Notes under the pieces: model-generated
Told to the model about the DNA's origin: nothing
The model's input: only the letters and a program-made list of their open reading frames with translations
Database searches by the model: none
In this document: one piece after another, positions 51,332 to 59,125 of the stretch
Layout: the number at the start of each line of letters is the position of its first letter
Position numbering within the stretch: the first letter of the stretch is position 1
Program-made: the position numbers and the translations under genes
DNA from: Candidatus Poribacteria bacterium
GTDB lineage: Bacteria > Poribacteria > WGA-4E > GCA-2687025
Direction: 5' to 3'
Assembly: GCA_018644665.1 (NCBI GenBank)
Contig: JABGQA010000138.1
Location: forward strand, 149,710 to 213,709
DNA: 64,000 nt

Positions 51332-51355
51332 AAGGGCGGCCCGTTGGCCGCCCTT
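51332..51355 (-). terminator. Terminator hairpin of the 2-oxoacid oxidoreductase operon
   Basis: A perfect 10-bp stem (AAGGGCGGCC with GGCCGCCCTT) around a 4-nt loop. On the minus strand it follows the beta-subunit stop by 29 nt and is followed by TCTGTT. Confidence 0.7.
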
Positions 51356-51383
51356 CCTTGGAATGTGTGGTCTGGCTGCCGGC

Positions 51384-52967
51384 CTAGATAACGCCGGCGA
51401 GTTCCTGTAGCATCCGCCAGTTCTTCAAGCGGTCGTCCTTCGCCGCAAGCAGAGCGTCGGAGGGGTTCCCCTCCGCATCGAAGTGCTTCGAGAAGCGGCC
51501 CTCGGAACGCGCAAACGTAATGAAGTCGATCACCTCGCCGGTCTTCGGAATCGTGTACCAATCTTCCTTGACCGTCGGATTCCCACGCAGGTCGATACGC
51601 TCCTTCAGACGGTCACCCGCGTTGGGATCGTGGATGAAGATTGGGAACGCCCGCGATTCCTTCGCCAACCGCGCCTGCGCCGAGGCCATGTCGTCGGCGA
51701 CGCCGTGTTCCGGCTGACACGTCGTGTAGACGTTGATGATCGCGGGGCCCGGATACTCGTTGGCGGCCACGACCGCCTTGTAGAAGTGGTTGAAGTCCGC
51801 GCATGTCGTCTGCGCAACGTACACATCCGGGTGCATCATGCAGATCTGCGCGAGTTCCTTGCGCCTTTCCGTCTTCCCCTGAACGGCGGTGCCATGGAAC
51901 GACATCTTCGTGTTCTGGCCCATGTACGACGACGTGGACGCCTGGCCACCGGTGTTCGAGTAGACCTGGGTGTCCAGCACCAGAACGTTGATGTCCATCC
52001 CGGTGAGCAGCATGCGCGACAGCGACTGGAAGCCGATGTCGTTCATGGCGCCGTCGCCACCGAGAACCCAGAGCTTCTTGTCCTGCCAGCCTATCTGGTC
52101 CCACCGCGCACGCACGCCCATCGCATCCGCCGGGGCGTTCTCGAAGAGCGAGTTCGTCCACGGTATGCGATACGGGTTGTACGGGTAAGTCGAGGTGTAG
52201 ACCGTGTTGCAGCCCGTCGCCGCGACGATCCCGACCTCCTCGGCGCCGTACCTGAAGCCAGTCGCCGCCAACATCATGCGGATGGCCGTCGCCTCGCCAC
52301 ATCCCGCGCAGGAGCCCGCGCCACCGGTGTACAGCAGCGTGCGCTCCGTCAACATCATGTCCGTGAGCAGGCGCTCGTTGATGTAGTCGGGGTGCGTGTC
52401 TGGGAGGTTCTCGTAGGCGTTCCAGGTCTCCTGGTACTGCGGGATGTTCTTGTCGGTCTTCTGTAGCATCGACAGCGCGAAATCATCACACTGGTCCACG
52501 CACTCGGCGCAGCCCTTGCACTTCGTCGGGTCGATGAAGATCCCGAAGAGGCCGCCAGAGCCTTCCTTCTTCTTCTCGTGCGCGTCCCAGTACTTCCGAG
52601 TCTTCACGAAGCGAGAACGCACCGCCTCCCGTACCTCGGGATCGGAGATCTTCGCCATCTCCTCGTCGAGCGTGTCGGGGTGGACCACCTTCGCCAGGAT
52701 CGCCGTGTCCGGGCACTCGATGACACACTCCATGCACCCGATGCAGTTCGACGGGTCATAGAGGGGCAATTCCGGGGCGATGTAGCTGAAGTCGCGCAGC
52801 GTGCCCGTGCCGGCCGGCACGATGCTCAGCGCGGTGGCGACATCCGCCTCGAGTTCCTGCTCGCCAGCCCCACGGTTATAGGCGCCAACGACGCGACGGT
52901 TGAATTCGTCGATGTCGAAGAGGGCAGGAGACGGCTTGGGAACGCCGGTCGTGGTTGTATCGCTCAT
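51384..52967 (-). CDS. 2-oxoacid:ferredoxin oxidoreductase, beta subunit with ferredoxin domain
   Basis: 527 aa. Two 4Fe-4S motifs come first: C75, C78, C81, C85 (CIGCMECVIEC) and C150, C153, C156, C160 (CKGCAECVDQC), the delta-type domain. The catalytic part then has GSCAGCGEAT and the thiamine-diphosphate motif GGDGAMNDIGFQSL, later NTGGQASTSS as in pyruvate:ferredoxin oxidoreductases. With the alpha-gamma subunit upstream it should convert pyruvate (or another 2-oxoacid) and CoA into acyl-CoA, CO2 and reduced ferredoxin. Start at 52967; AAGGA about 12 nt upstream. A terminator follows the stop. Confidence 0.93.
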   Translation of the reverse strand: MSDTTTTGVPKPSPALFDIDEFNRRVVGAYNRGAGEQELEADVATALSIVPAGTGTLRDFSYIAPELPLYDPSNCIGCMECVIECPDTAILAKVVHPDTLDEEMAKISDPEVREAVRSRFVKTRKYWDAHEKKKEGSGGLFGIFIDPTKCKGCAECVDQCDDFALSMLQKTDKNIPQYQETWNAYENLPDTHPDYINERLLTDMMLTERTLLYTGGAGSCAGCGEATAIRMMLAATGFRYGAEEVGIVAATGCNTVYTSTYPYNPYRIPWTNSLFENAPADAMGVRARWDQIGWQDKKLWVLGGDGAMNDIGFQSLSRMLLTGMDINVLVLDTQVYSNTGGQASTSSYMGQNTKMSFHGTAVQGKTERRKELAQICMMHPDVYVAQTTCADFNHFYKAVVAANEYPGPAIINVYTTCQPEHGVADDMASAQARLAKESRAFPIFIHDPNAGDRLKERIDLRGNPTVKEDWYTIPKTGEVIDFITFARSEGRFSKHFDAEGNPSDALLAAKDDRLKNWRMLQELAGVI

Positions 52968-52984
52968 CCGCTGAGGTCGTCCTT

Positions 52985-53209
52985 TCAGTCTTCGTCGCGC
53001 GCGCGAAACGTCTCGCCGTTGACGATGATCCGAGGCAGTCCCAACCGCGTCCAGGCGGGCCGGGCTCCGGCTTCGATCTCGCGAATGTCGGCGTCGATGG
53101 CGTCCTGCTCGCGCCGTTCCATGACGAAGTCGCCTTCGTCGTGGATCTTCTGGCTCGTCCAGCCGTCGTCGCTCTTCGTGTACTCGACGTAGTCGAGGAT
53201 CTTCGGCAT
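52985..53209 (-). CDS. Small conserved-looking protein between oxidoreductase subunits
   Basis: 74 aa, charged, with PKILDYVEYTKSDDGWTSQK, EGDFVMERREQDAIDADI and a C-terminal RLGLPRIIVNGETF. No cysteine, signal or membrane segment. It starts 2 nt after the alpha-subunit stop and ends 17 nt before the beta-subunit start, with an intact frame, so it is very likely translated in this operon. Possible roles: assembly factor or small accessory subunit. I do not recognise the family. Confidence 0.65.
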   Translation of the reverse strand: MPKILDYVEYTKSDDGWTSQKIHDEGDFVMERREQDAIDADIREIEAGARPAWTRLGLPRIIVNGETFRARDED

Positions 53210-53211
53210 TC

Positions 53212-55182
53212 TTACGCGACCTCTGCTTCTTGCGGCGGCGTGATGATGGCGGCCGGGATCTCAAACACTTCCTCGTAGCCGCGCGAGACCGCCTCCACGT
53301 TCGCCTGAACCACGGCCTCGCCGCGCTTTCCGAACCACTTGCGCAGCGCGTCCTCAATGCGGACGAACAGGTCTTCCTTCGTAGCGTTCGCAGCCTCAAC
53401 GATCGGCGAGACCCGCAGGAAGATGCCCGCGAGGACGATCCCCTGCATACGCATTTCGAGGTCCGCCGTCGGCGCCACTTCACGGGCGATCCTGACGGTG
53501 TTCAGCGCAAACACGCGGATATTCCGCTTGCGGATGATCTCCTGCGACTCGTACGGAATGCGGGACCATACGTCGGCCGGGTCCGTCTTGTCGCTCTGGA
53601 TGAACAGCATCCCGTCTTCCTGCAACCCGGCCAGCGGATTGCCGTACTGGAACGCGTTCACATCGTTGAGCGGCACGAACTCGACGTGGTTCATCTCGCA
53701 ATGCGTGCGAATCTGCTCCGTCGCGACCGACAGGTAGTACGTCGTCGGCAGGCCCTTCTTCTCGGAGCCGTACTTCGGGTACGCCTGCACGTTCCAGCCG
53801 AGTTCTCCCAGGAACGACGCGATAACCTTATTCGTCGTCACCGACCCGAACCCACCGACCGAATGCCCGCGCATCGAGAAGGAACCGACAGGGCGGATGT
53901 CCGGATCGAACGGAGGCTCGAGCGCGAGGTCGTGCTTGATGCCGAGGACGAAGTACCGCGGCTCACCGTTGTTCCACATGTGTGCGCACGTGGCGATGAA
54001 GTCGCCGGGACGGACGTCGCGGCTGCCAAGACCGGCCGAACCGGAGTAGATCCTCGGTATCGTGTCGATCGTCGGGTAGCCCGCGTGACCGGTGAGGGCG
54101 TCTGCGAACGACGACTTGATCTCTGCGGTCAACGGGTTCGACTGCGCGATCGGGTTGTCCATGCGCTCTAATACTGCGAACGCCTTGACGTCCTTGAGCG
54201 CCTCGACGATTTCCGGCCCGGGGAACGGGCGGAACGACGAGACGTGCACAACGCCGACCTTCTTCCCCTGCTCATCGCGCAGGTAGTCGGCGGTCGCCAT
54301 CGCGGTTTCCATCATGCCGCCCATGCCGACGAGAGCGTATTCCGCGTCGTCCATGCGATACGGCTCAACCACGGAGTATTCGCGGCCGGTGAGTTGTCCC
54401 CACTCCTTCATCGCACCTTTGAGGGCGGGCATCATCTCGTCATAATAGGCGCGTTGTGCGATCTTGCCCTTCATGTACGAGTCCTGATTCTGCACCGTCC
54501 CCGTCATGATCGGGTTGTACGGGTCGAACAGGCTCGTGAGGCGTTCGCTTGGGCTACCGATGAAGTCCTTGAGGAGTTCCTTCTCCGCCAGCATCACGGA
54601 CTCCACCGTGTGCGTGGTCAGGAACCCGTCCTGCACGTTCATGAACGGCCGTCCGCAGTCCTCCGCGGCGCGACGCGTGATCGCCGCAAGGTCGCCGGAC
54701 GCCTGACCGTTCATCCCGAACACCATCCCCCAGCCGCAGTCCGCTACCGCCATGACGTCGTCATGGCCTGCGTGGACATTCAGCGATTGGGACGTGAGCG
54801 CGCGCGCGCCGATGTGGAATACGATCGGAAGGCCCTTGCCGGAGATCGTGTAGAGGACCTCCTTCATCAGGACCAGTCCCTGCCCGGACGTGAACGTCGT
54901 CGTCCGTCCCCCGGCTACGGCGAAGCCTTCACACGACGTCGCCGCGCTGTGCTCGGACTCCGGCTCAATGAAGAGGATCGTCTCGTCCCAGAGGTTCTTC
55001 ATCCCGTTCGATACGGCGAGGTTGTAACCCTCACCCATCTTCGACGACGAAGTGATCGGGTAGGCGCAGGCGGACTGAGTTATATTGGTCTCGACCCATA
55101 CGACGGTTTCGGAGCCGTCGGCGGTTGTCGGAATGCCTGGAAACCGGGGCGACTTACCAGACTCAGCCTTGGATTGCGACAT
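53212..55182 (-). CDS. 2-oxoacid:ferredoxin oxidoreductase, fused alpha-gamma subunit
   Basis: 656 aa. The N-terminal two thirds is the alpha (PP) part, beginning WVETNITQSACAYPITSSSK, with TSCEGFAVAGGRTTTFTSGQ and an FMNVQDGFLTTHTVE segment. A GVVHVSSFRPFP Rossmann-like stretch follows. The C-terminal third is the gamma domain: SFSMRGHSVGGFGSVTTNKV and the LAGIFLRVSPIVEAAN region. This gives a three-gene operon: alpha-gamma, small protein, beta with ferredoxin. Oxygen sensitivity of such enzymes suggests anaerobic or microaerobic metabolism. The promoter candidate lies at 55301-55330. Confidence 0.93.
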   Translation of the reverse strand: MSQSKAESGKSPRFPGIPTTADGSETVVWVETNITQSACAYPITSSSKMGEGYNLAVSNGMKNLWDETILFIEPESEHSAATSCEGFAVAGGRTTTFTSGQGLVLMKEVLYTISGKGLPIVFHIGARALTSQSLNVHAGHDDVMAVADCGWGMVFGMNGQASGDLAAITRRAAEDCGRPFMNVQDGFLTTHTVESVMLAEKELLKDFIGSPSERLTSLFDPYNPIMTGTVQNQDSYMKGKIAQRAYYDEMMPALKGAMKEWGQLTGREYSVVEPYRMDDAEYALVGMGGMMETAMATADYLRDEQGKKVGVVHVSSFRPFPGPEIVEALKDVKAFAVLERMDNPIAQSNPLTAEIKSSFADALTGHAGYPTIDTIPRIYSGSAGLGSRDVRPGDFIATCAHMWNNGEPRYFVLGIKHDLALEPPFDPDIRPVGSFSMRGHSVGGFGSVTTNKVIASFLGELGWNVQAYPKYGSEKKGLPTTYYLSVATEQIRTHCEMNHVEFVPLNDVNAFQYGNPLAGLQEDGMLFIQSDKTDPADVWSRIPYESQEIIRKRNIRVFALNTVRIAREVAPTADLEMRMQGIVLAGIFLRVSPIVEAANATKEDLFVRIEDALRKWFGKRGEAVVQANVEAVSRGYEEVFEIPAAIITPPQEAEVA

Positions 55183-55495
55183 TGGGCGCTCCCTGTGTCA
55201 AGTGGACCTTCTCCGGGTAGGACGCATGGCGGAGGATCCTCTTTAAGGCCGCTGCAATCCGGCAGTGGGACTGCGCGCTGAACCTGCCCGCGTCATACTC
55301 AGTTTAGGCGACGCGCGCGCGAATAGTCAATGCGGCCTGGCCCCCTAAACCACGCGCGATCCCGCGCGCCGAGAGGATTGCACACGCTTGAGAGCGCTGG
55401 GGAGCGCGCTTGATCGGCTCGCTGGAATCGGCCCTGTGCGGACGCCGAAATCGGGCCTGCGGGAGCCCGTCGAAGCAGGCGCCGCCGTAGTCGGC
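55183..55495. other. Intergenic region, promoter of the 2-oxoacid oxidoreductase operon
   Basis: 313 bp between a minus-strand gene start and the 3' end of the CRTAC1 gene. Apart from the promoter at 55301-55330 I see nothing coding. Confidence 0.5.
55301..55330 (-). promoter_or_regulatory. Sigma-70-like promoter of the 2-oxoacid oxidoreductase operon
   Basis: On the minus strand TTGACT (55330-55325) and TAAACT (55306-55301) are 18 bp apart. This gives a leader of about 110 nt to the start at 55182. Confidence 0.5.
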
Positions 55496-57187
55496 TCAGT
55501 AGCGCGGCAGGATGCGTGGATGCTCGGAGCCCCACACGTACGTGACAGTGCTGCGCGGCTCTAGTGCGGGCAACGTCAGCGCCCTGGAACTGCCGGGAAG
55601 CGTCACTTCAACCCGCGACGTTGGGGCGTCGCTCCCGAGACCCACGACGATTTCTGGCGCCCGCGCGCACAGGTAGCTCGTCCCGCCAGGGAACGCGCGC
55701 TCCCGCGTTGCGCCGCGCGATGTCACAGTCAGGCGCGTGCCAACCGGCGCCCTGACTTTCACCCAGTCGCGGCCCTGTCCCACGTCGTTTCTGAACAGGA
55801 GCATTCGGCCGTTGTTCTGCGTGACGAGCACATCAACGTCCCCGTCCCCGTCGTAGTCTGCCGTAGCGACGCCGCGGCCCGCGCCCCATTTCCCAACACG
55901 CACCGCGTCGACCATCTCGACGAATCGCGGGCCGTCGTTGCGATACACCTGGTCGCGCTGTCCTTCGCACACGCCGGGGTCGTCTTCGCTTGGGCTCGTG
56001 TGCCCGTTGGTGACGTAGAGGTCGAGGTCGCCGTCATTGTCGAAGTCTTCGAACGCCGCGCCCCAGCCGGTGAGACCGACGCTCGTGTCGCCCAGACCCG
56101 CGTCAGTCGACATGTCGTCGAAGCTATCGGAGGTCTGGAAGCCGTCGCGGGCGAGCCTGTTGTTGCGGTAGTAGGCGTTCATCTCGTTCTGCCAATTCGT
56201 GACGAGAAGGTCGAGGTCGCCGTCGCCGTCCGCATCGCCGAAGTCCACGCCCATCCCCTGTCGCTGATCGTTCGTGCCGGTGAGGAATCCGGCGTCCTCG
56301 AACGTCCCGTCGCCACGGTTCTTGAGCAGCGAGTTCGGCGTGACGTCGTTGGCTATGTAGATGTCGAGATCGCCGTCGTTGTCGTAATCCACAATGCCCA
56401 CGCCGAGCCCCTTGCCCGCCGAGTCCTCGGCCCTTGCGCTCGCGGCGATGTCCGTGAACGTCCCGTCACCGTTGTTCCGGTAGAGCGCGTTAGACTGAGC
56501 CGGATAGGGGTCCGGCACGAGCGTTATCAGGTCTGCCGTTCTCTCCGCGGGATAGATCTCCTCCGTCGATCCCGGATCGGTGAAGTCGATGTACCGCGCC
56601 ACGTAAAGGTCGAGGTCGCCGTCGCCGTCGGTATCCCCCCACGCGGCGGACGTCCCCCATTCCTCCGGCAAGCCGCCAACGCCCGCGGTCTCGGTGACAT
56701 CTTCGAAGGCCCCGTCTCCGCGGTTGCGGTACAGGACGTCCGGGGAGTCGAACGTCGTGAAGAAGATGTCAGTTCGTCCGTCGCCGTCGTAGTCTGCGAT
56801 GGCGACGCCCATGGCGTCCCCGAGGTGTCCCACCCCGGCCTCTTCGGTCACGTCAGTAAAGCGCCCGCCGTCGTTGCGGTACAGGACGTTCCTATGACCG
56901 GGGCCGTCGAGAACGTACAGATCCCAGTCGTCATCGTCGTCATAGTCGAGCCACGCGGCGCCGGAGCCTGTGGTCTCTGGGATGTAGTCGAGCAACCCGT
57001 CGCCCTGATGTCCGGTGAAGTCCAGGCCGACATCAAGAGCCACCTCCGTGAACCGCAACGGCACGGGTGGGTCGGGAGGAGGCGCGGAGGGGCCGCCGCA
57101 GGAGACAAACGCCTGCAATAGGGCGCAGCAAATAGGCAGTATGTAGCGCAGGCGGCGAGCAGCTAGGAGTTGGGGGAGTTCTTCCAT
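55496..57187 (-). CDS. Secreted CRTAC1-family protein (FG-GAP repeats plus ASPIC/UnbV domain)
   Basis: 563 aa from the ATG at 57187, which overlaps the rpiB 3' end by 25 bp. N-terminal signal to C30, with FVSC a possible though imperfect lipobox. Residues 55-470 are a seven-bladed-type FG-GAP/VCBS propeller with repeated calcium loops (DYDGDGRTD, DTDGDGDLD, DYDNDGDLD). The C-terminal UnbV/ASPIC domain has FPGGTSYLCARAPEIVVGLG and VEVTLPGSSRAL. It is a surface or periplasmic protein probably binding glycans or proteins. Start choice is uncertain because no strong ribosome site is visible. Confidence 0.85.
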   Translation of the reverse strand: MEELPQLLAARRLRYILPICCALLQAFVSCGGPSAPPPDPPVPLRFTEVALDVGLDFTGHQGDGLLDYIPETTGSGAAWLDYDDDDDWDLYVLDGPGHRNVLYRNDGGRFTDVTEEAGVGHLGDAMGVAIADYDGDGRTDIFFTTFDSPDVLYRNRGDGAFEDVTETAGVGGLPEEWGTSAAWGDTDGDGDLDLYVARYIDFTDPGSTEEIYPAERTADLITLVPDPYPAQSNALYRNNGDGTFTDIAASARAEDSAGKGLGVGIVDYDNDGDLDIYIANDVTPNSLLKNRGDGTFEDAGFLTGTNDQRQGMGVDFGDADGDGDLDLLVTNWQNEMNAYYRNNRLARDGFQTSDSFDDMSTDAGLGDTSVGLTGWGAAFEDFDNDGDLDLYVTNGHTSPSEDDPGVCEGQRDQVYRNDGPRFVEMVDAVRVGKWGAGRGVATADYDGDGDVDVLVTQNNGRMLLFRNDVGQGRDWVKVRAPVGTRLTVTSRGATRERAFPGGTSYLCARAPEIVVGLGSDAPTSRVEVTLPGSSRALTLPALEPRSTVTYVWGSEHPRILPRY

Positions 57188-57624
57188 CGCGTGTCGAGCG
57201 CGGTGATCATATCCACACGCGTCTCGTGTCGACCTCCTCCAAACGTGGTGTCGAGCCACGTGTCGACGATGGCCAAGGCGTGCTCGATGGCCGTGAACCG
57301 CGCGCCGAGCGCGAGGACGTTCGCGTCGTTGTGTTCGCGCGACAGCGCCGCGTGCGCCTCGTGCGAGCAAAGCGCTGCCCGCACGCCGGGAACCTTGTTG
57401 GCGGCAATCGAGATGCCGATCCCCGTGCCGCACATCACGATCCCCTTGTCCACCGAGCCGTCAGCGACGAGCTCCCCGACCGCGGCGCCGTATTTCGGGT
57501 AGTGGGTGGACTCCGTGCTATCCGTGCCGACATCCACCACGTCGATACCACGCTCCGAAAGATGCGCCTTCACCGCCTCTTTCAGGGGGTACGCCGGGTG
57601 GTCCGATCCTACGGCGATTCGCAT
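57163..57624 (-). CDS. rpiB: Ribose-5-phosphate isomerase B
   Basis: I choose the ATG at 57624, giving MRIAVGSDHP as in the family; an ATG seven codons upstream is possible. 153 aa. D8-H9 (SDHP), C65 in MCGTGIGISIAANK, and AALCSHEAHAALSREHNDAN are all in place. It interconverts ribose 5-phosphate and ribulose 5-phosphate, or allose 6-phosphate analogues. Cytoplasmic. Its 3' end overlaps the CRTAC1 gene. Confidence 0.93.
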   Translation of the reverse strand: MRIAVGSDHPAYPLKEAVKAHLSERGIDVVDVGTDSTESTHYPKYGAAVGELVADGSVDKGIVMCGTGIGISIAANKVPGVRAALCSHEAHAALSREHNDANVLALGARFTAIEHALAIVDTWLDTTFGGGRHETRVDMITALDTRWKNSPNS

Positions 57625-57678
57625 GGCAGGCGTCCCAGGAAACATCTAGACAGCCGAAGGGAGAAAGCCGAAGGCAGG

Positions 57679-57762
57679 CTACGCGTCGCCGCCCGAAATG
57701 GTGTCGACGATGGCGAACCACGCGAACGTCCCGACGACAAGCCCAACGATTACTAGAGGCAC
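57679..57762 (-). CDS. Possible 27-aa single-span membrane peptide
   Basis: A GTG with AAGGA 9 nt upstream opens a 27-codon frame: a start-proximal PLVIVGLVVGTFAWFAIVDT hydrophobic helix with a short polar end (ISGGDA). It lies alone between rpiB and the sulfatase on the same strand. Small membrane peptides of this kind exist, but there is no family to compare, so it is a candidate only. Confidence 0.3.
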   Translation of the reverse strand: MPLVIVGLVVGTFAWFAIVDTISGGDA

Positions 57763-57842
57763 GATACTTAGTCCTTGGTGGGAACAGGTGCTTACCGAAA
57801 TACTACCTGCCCGGCCTTCCAGTGAGCAAAACAGAACCGCCC

Positions 57843-59102
57843 TTACTGCAGGTCGTCCAGCGCGGCTTGCAGACGGGCCCGGGTGTCCGCTGCTTCCTGA
57901 ACGCTCGAGCTATCCACGAGGGGTCGCTCCTCAAGCGCGTCTGCTTCGATGTCGTAGAAAGACCCGTCGTCGTACAGTTTCCAACGATGCGTCTGCGCCC
58001 AACGTTGTAGCCCGTATCCGTCCTTGCCCCACCCCGGCAGTGGGTCGTGGTGCGCGAAGATCCATTCGCGCGGGTCGCCATGCTCTCCCCGAAGCTGCGG
58101 AAGGAACGACCGGCCGTCGAACACGTCGTCTGCCGGCAACTGCGCCTCGGCCGCGCCCATGAGCGTCGGAAGGAAGTCGCTGCAGTCCACGAGGTCACGT
58201 AGCACGGCGCCCTCCGGGGCAGTACCAGGCCAATTGGCGATCAGCGGCACACGCGTGCCCGCGTCCGTCGAGAGTCCCTTGCCGCCCTGCATCTCCGCGC
58301 CGTCGATGCGCGCTGTGACCTCGCGCGGCGAGCCGTTGTCGCCGAGGAACAGGATCAGCGTCCGCTCGCGAAGCTCTAGCTCGTCGATTTTGTCGGCGAT
58401 CCTGCCGACGAGCTTGTCCATGTACTCGACCATGTCGCCGAAATACCGCGGCCCTCCGGCGTGCCGATCCGTAGCCCAGTCGGCGCTGTCGGGCGTCGGC
58501 TGGAACGGCCCGTGCGTGAGCGCCATCGGGTAGTACACGAAGAACGGCTCGTCGCGGTTGCGGCCCATGAATTCCAGGATGTAATCGGTGAAGATGTCCG
58601 GGCCGTATTTGCCCTCGGTGTCGTCGAGATACTCGCCGTTCTGTTGGATCACCGGATCGGCGTACCTGGACCCCTTGTCCTCGGTGTGCTCCGTATGCCA
58701 GAGGCAGTATTCGTCGAAGCCGGATTCCTCCGGCCGCATCCCCTTGCCACGCCACTCCGGCTCGTAGTCTGGCGGGTTGTAGCTGTACAACTGCCATTTG
58801 CCCGAGATGCACGTGCGGTACCCCGCCGCGCCCAAGTGATGCGCGAACGTCGTCTCATCGGAGTCCATGATCCCGAACGCCCGCCAGTTGCGGAAGTTGT
58901 ACTTGCCGGTCATAAGCTGCATACGCGTCGGCGTGCAGAGAGGCAGCGCGTACGCGTGCGAGAATCGAACCCCCGTGGCTGCGAGCGCGTCCAGGCGCGG
59001 GGTACGGTACGACTCCCCACCGTACGATCCGAGGCACTCGTAGCCCAGGTCGTCCGCCAAAATGAGCACGATGTTCGGGCGATCATCCGCGCGTGGCGCC
59101 AT
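57843..59102 (-). CDS. Sulfatase (S1 family)
   Basis: 419 aa starting at the ATG at 59102. The formylglycine site is C56-T-P-T-R followed by MQLMTGKYN; D17-D18 (LADDLG) and LFLGDNGSP supply metal ligands. Typical for sulfatases acting on sulfated sugars. No signal peptide is visible. Separated by 23 nt from the rhamnogalacturonan-lyase-like gene upstream, so it is the third gene of a GH5-PL11-sulfatase operon. Cys-type, so it needs a formylglycine-generating enzyme. Confidence 0.92.
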   Translation of the reverse strand: MAPRADDRPNIVLILADDLGYECLGSYGGESYRTPRLDALAATGVRFSHAYALPLCTPTRMQLMTGKYNFRNWRAFGIMDSDETTFAHHLGAAGYRTCISGKWQLYSYNPPDYEPEWRGKGMRPEESGFDEYCLWHTEHTEDKGSRYADPVIQQNGEYLDDTEGKYGPDIFTDYILEFMGRNRDEPFFVYYPMALTHGPFQPTPDSADWATDRHAGGPRYFGDMVEYMDKLVGRIADKIDELELRERTLILFLGDNGSPREVTARIDGAEMQGGKGLSTDAGTRVPLIANWPGTAPEGAVLRDLVDCSDFLPTLMGAAEAQLPADDVFDGRSFLPQLRGEHGDPREWIFAHHDPLPGWGKDGYGLQRWAQTHRWKLYDDGSFYDIEADALEERPLVDSSSVQEAADTRARLQAALDDLQ

Positions 59103-59125
59103 GCTGTGTCCTGACCTTCCCCGCG

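Noticed and set aside
58955..58985. tRNA T-arm-like GGTTCGATTCTC on the minus strand
   Set aside because: Within the sulfatase coding sequence (residues around GVRFSHAY); no other tRNA arms.
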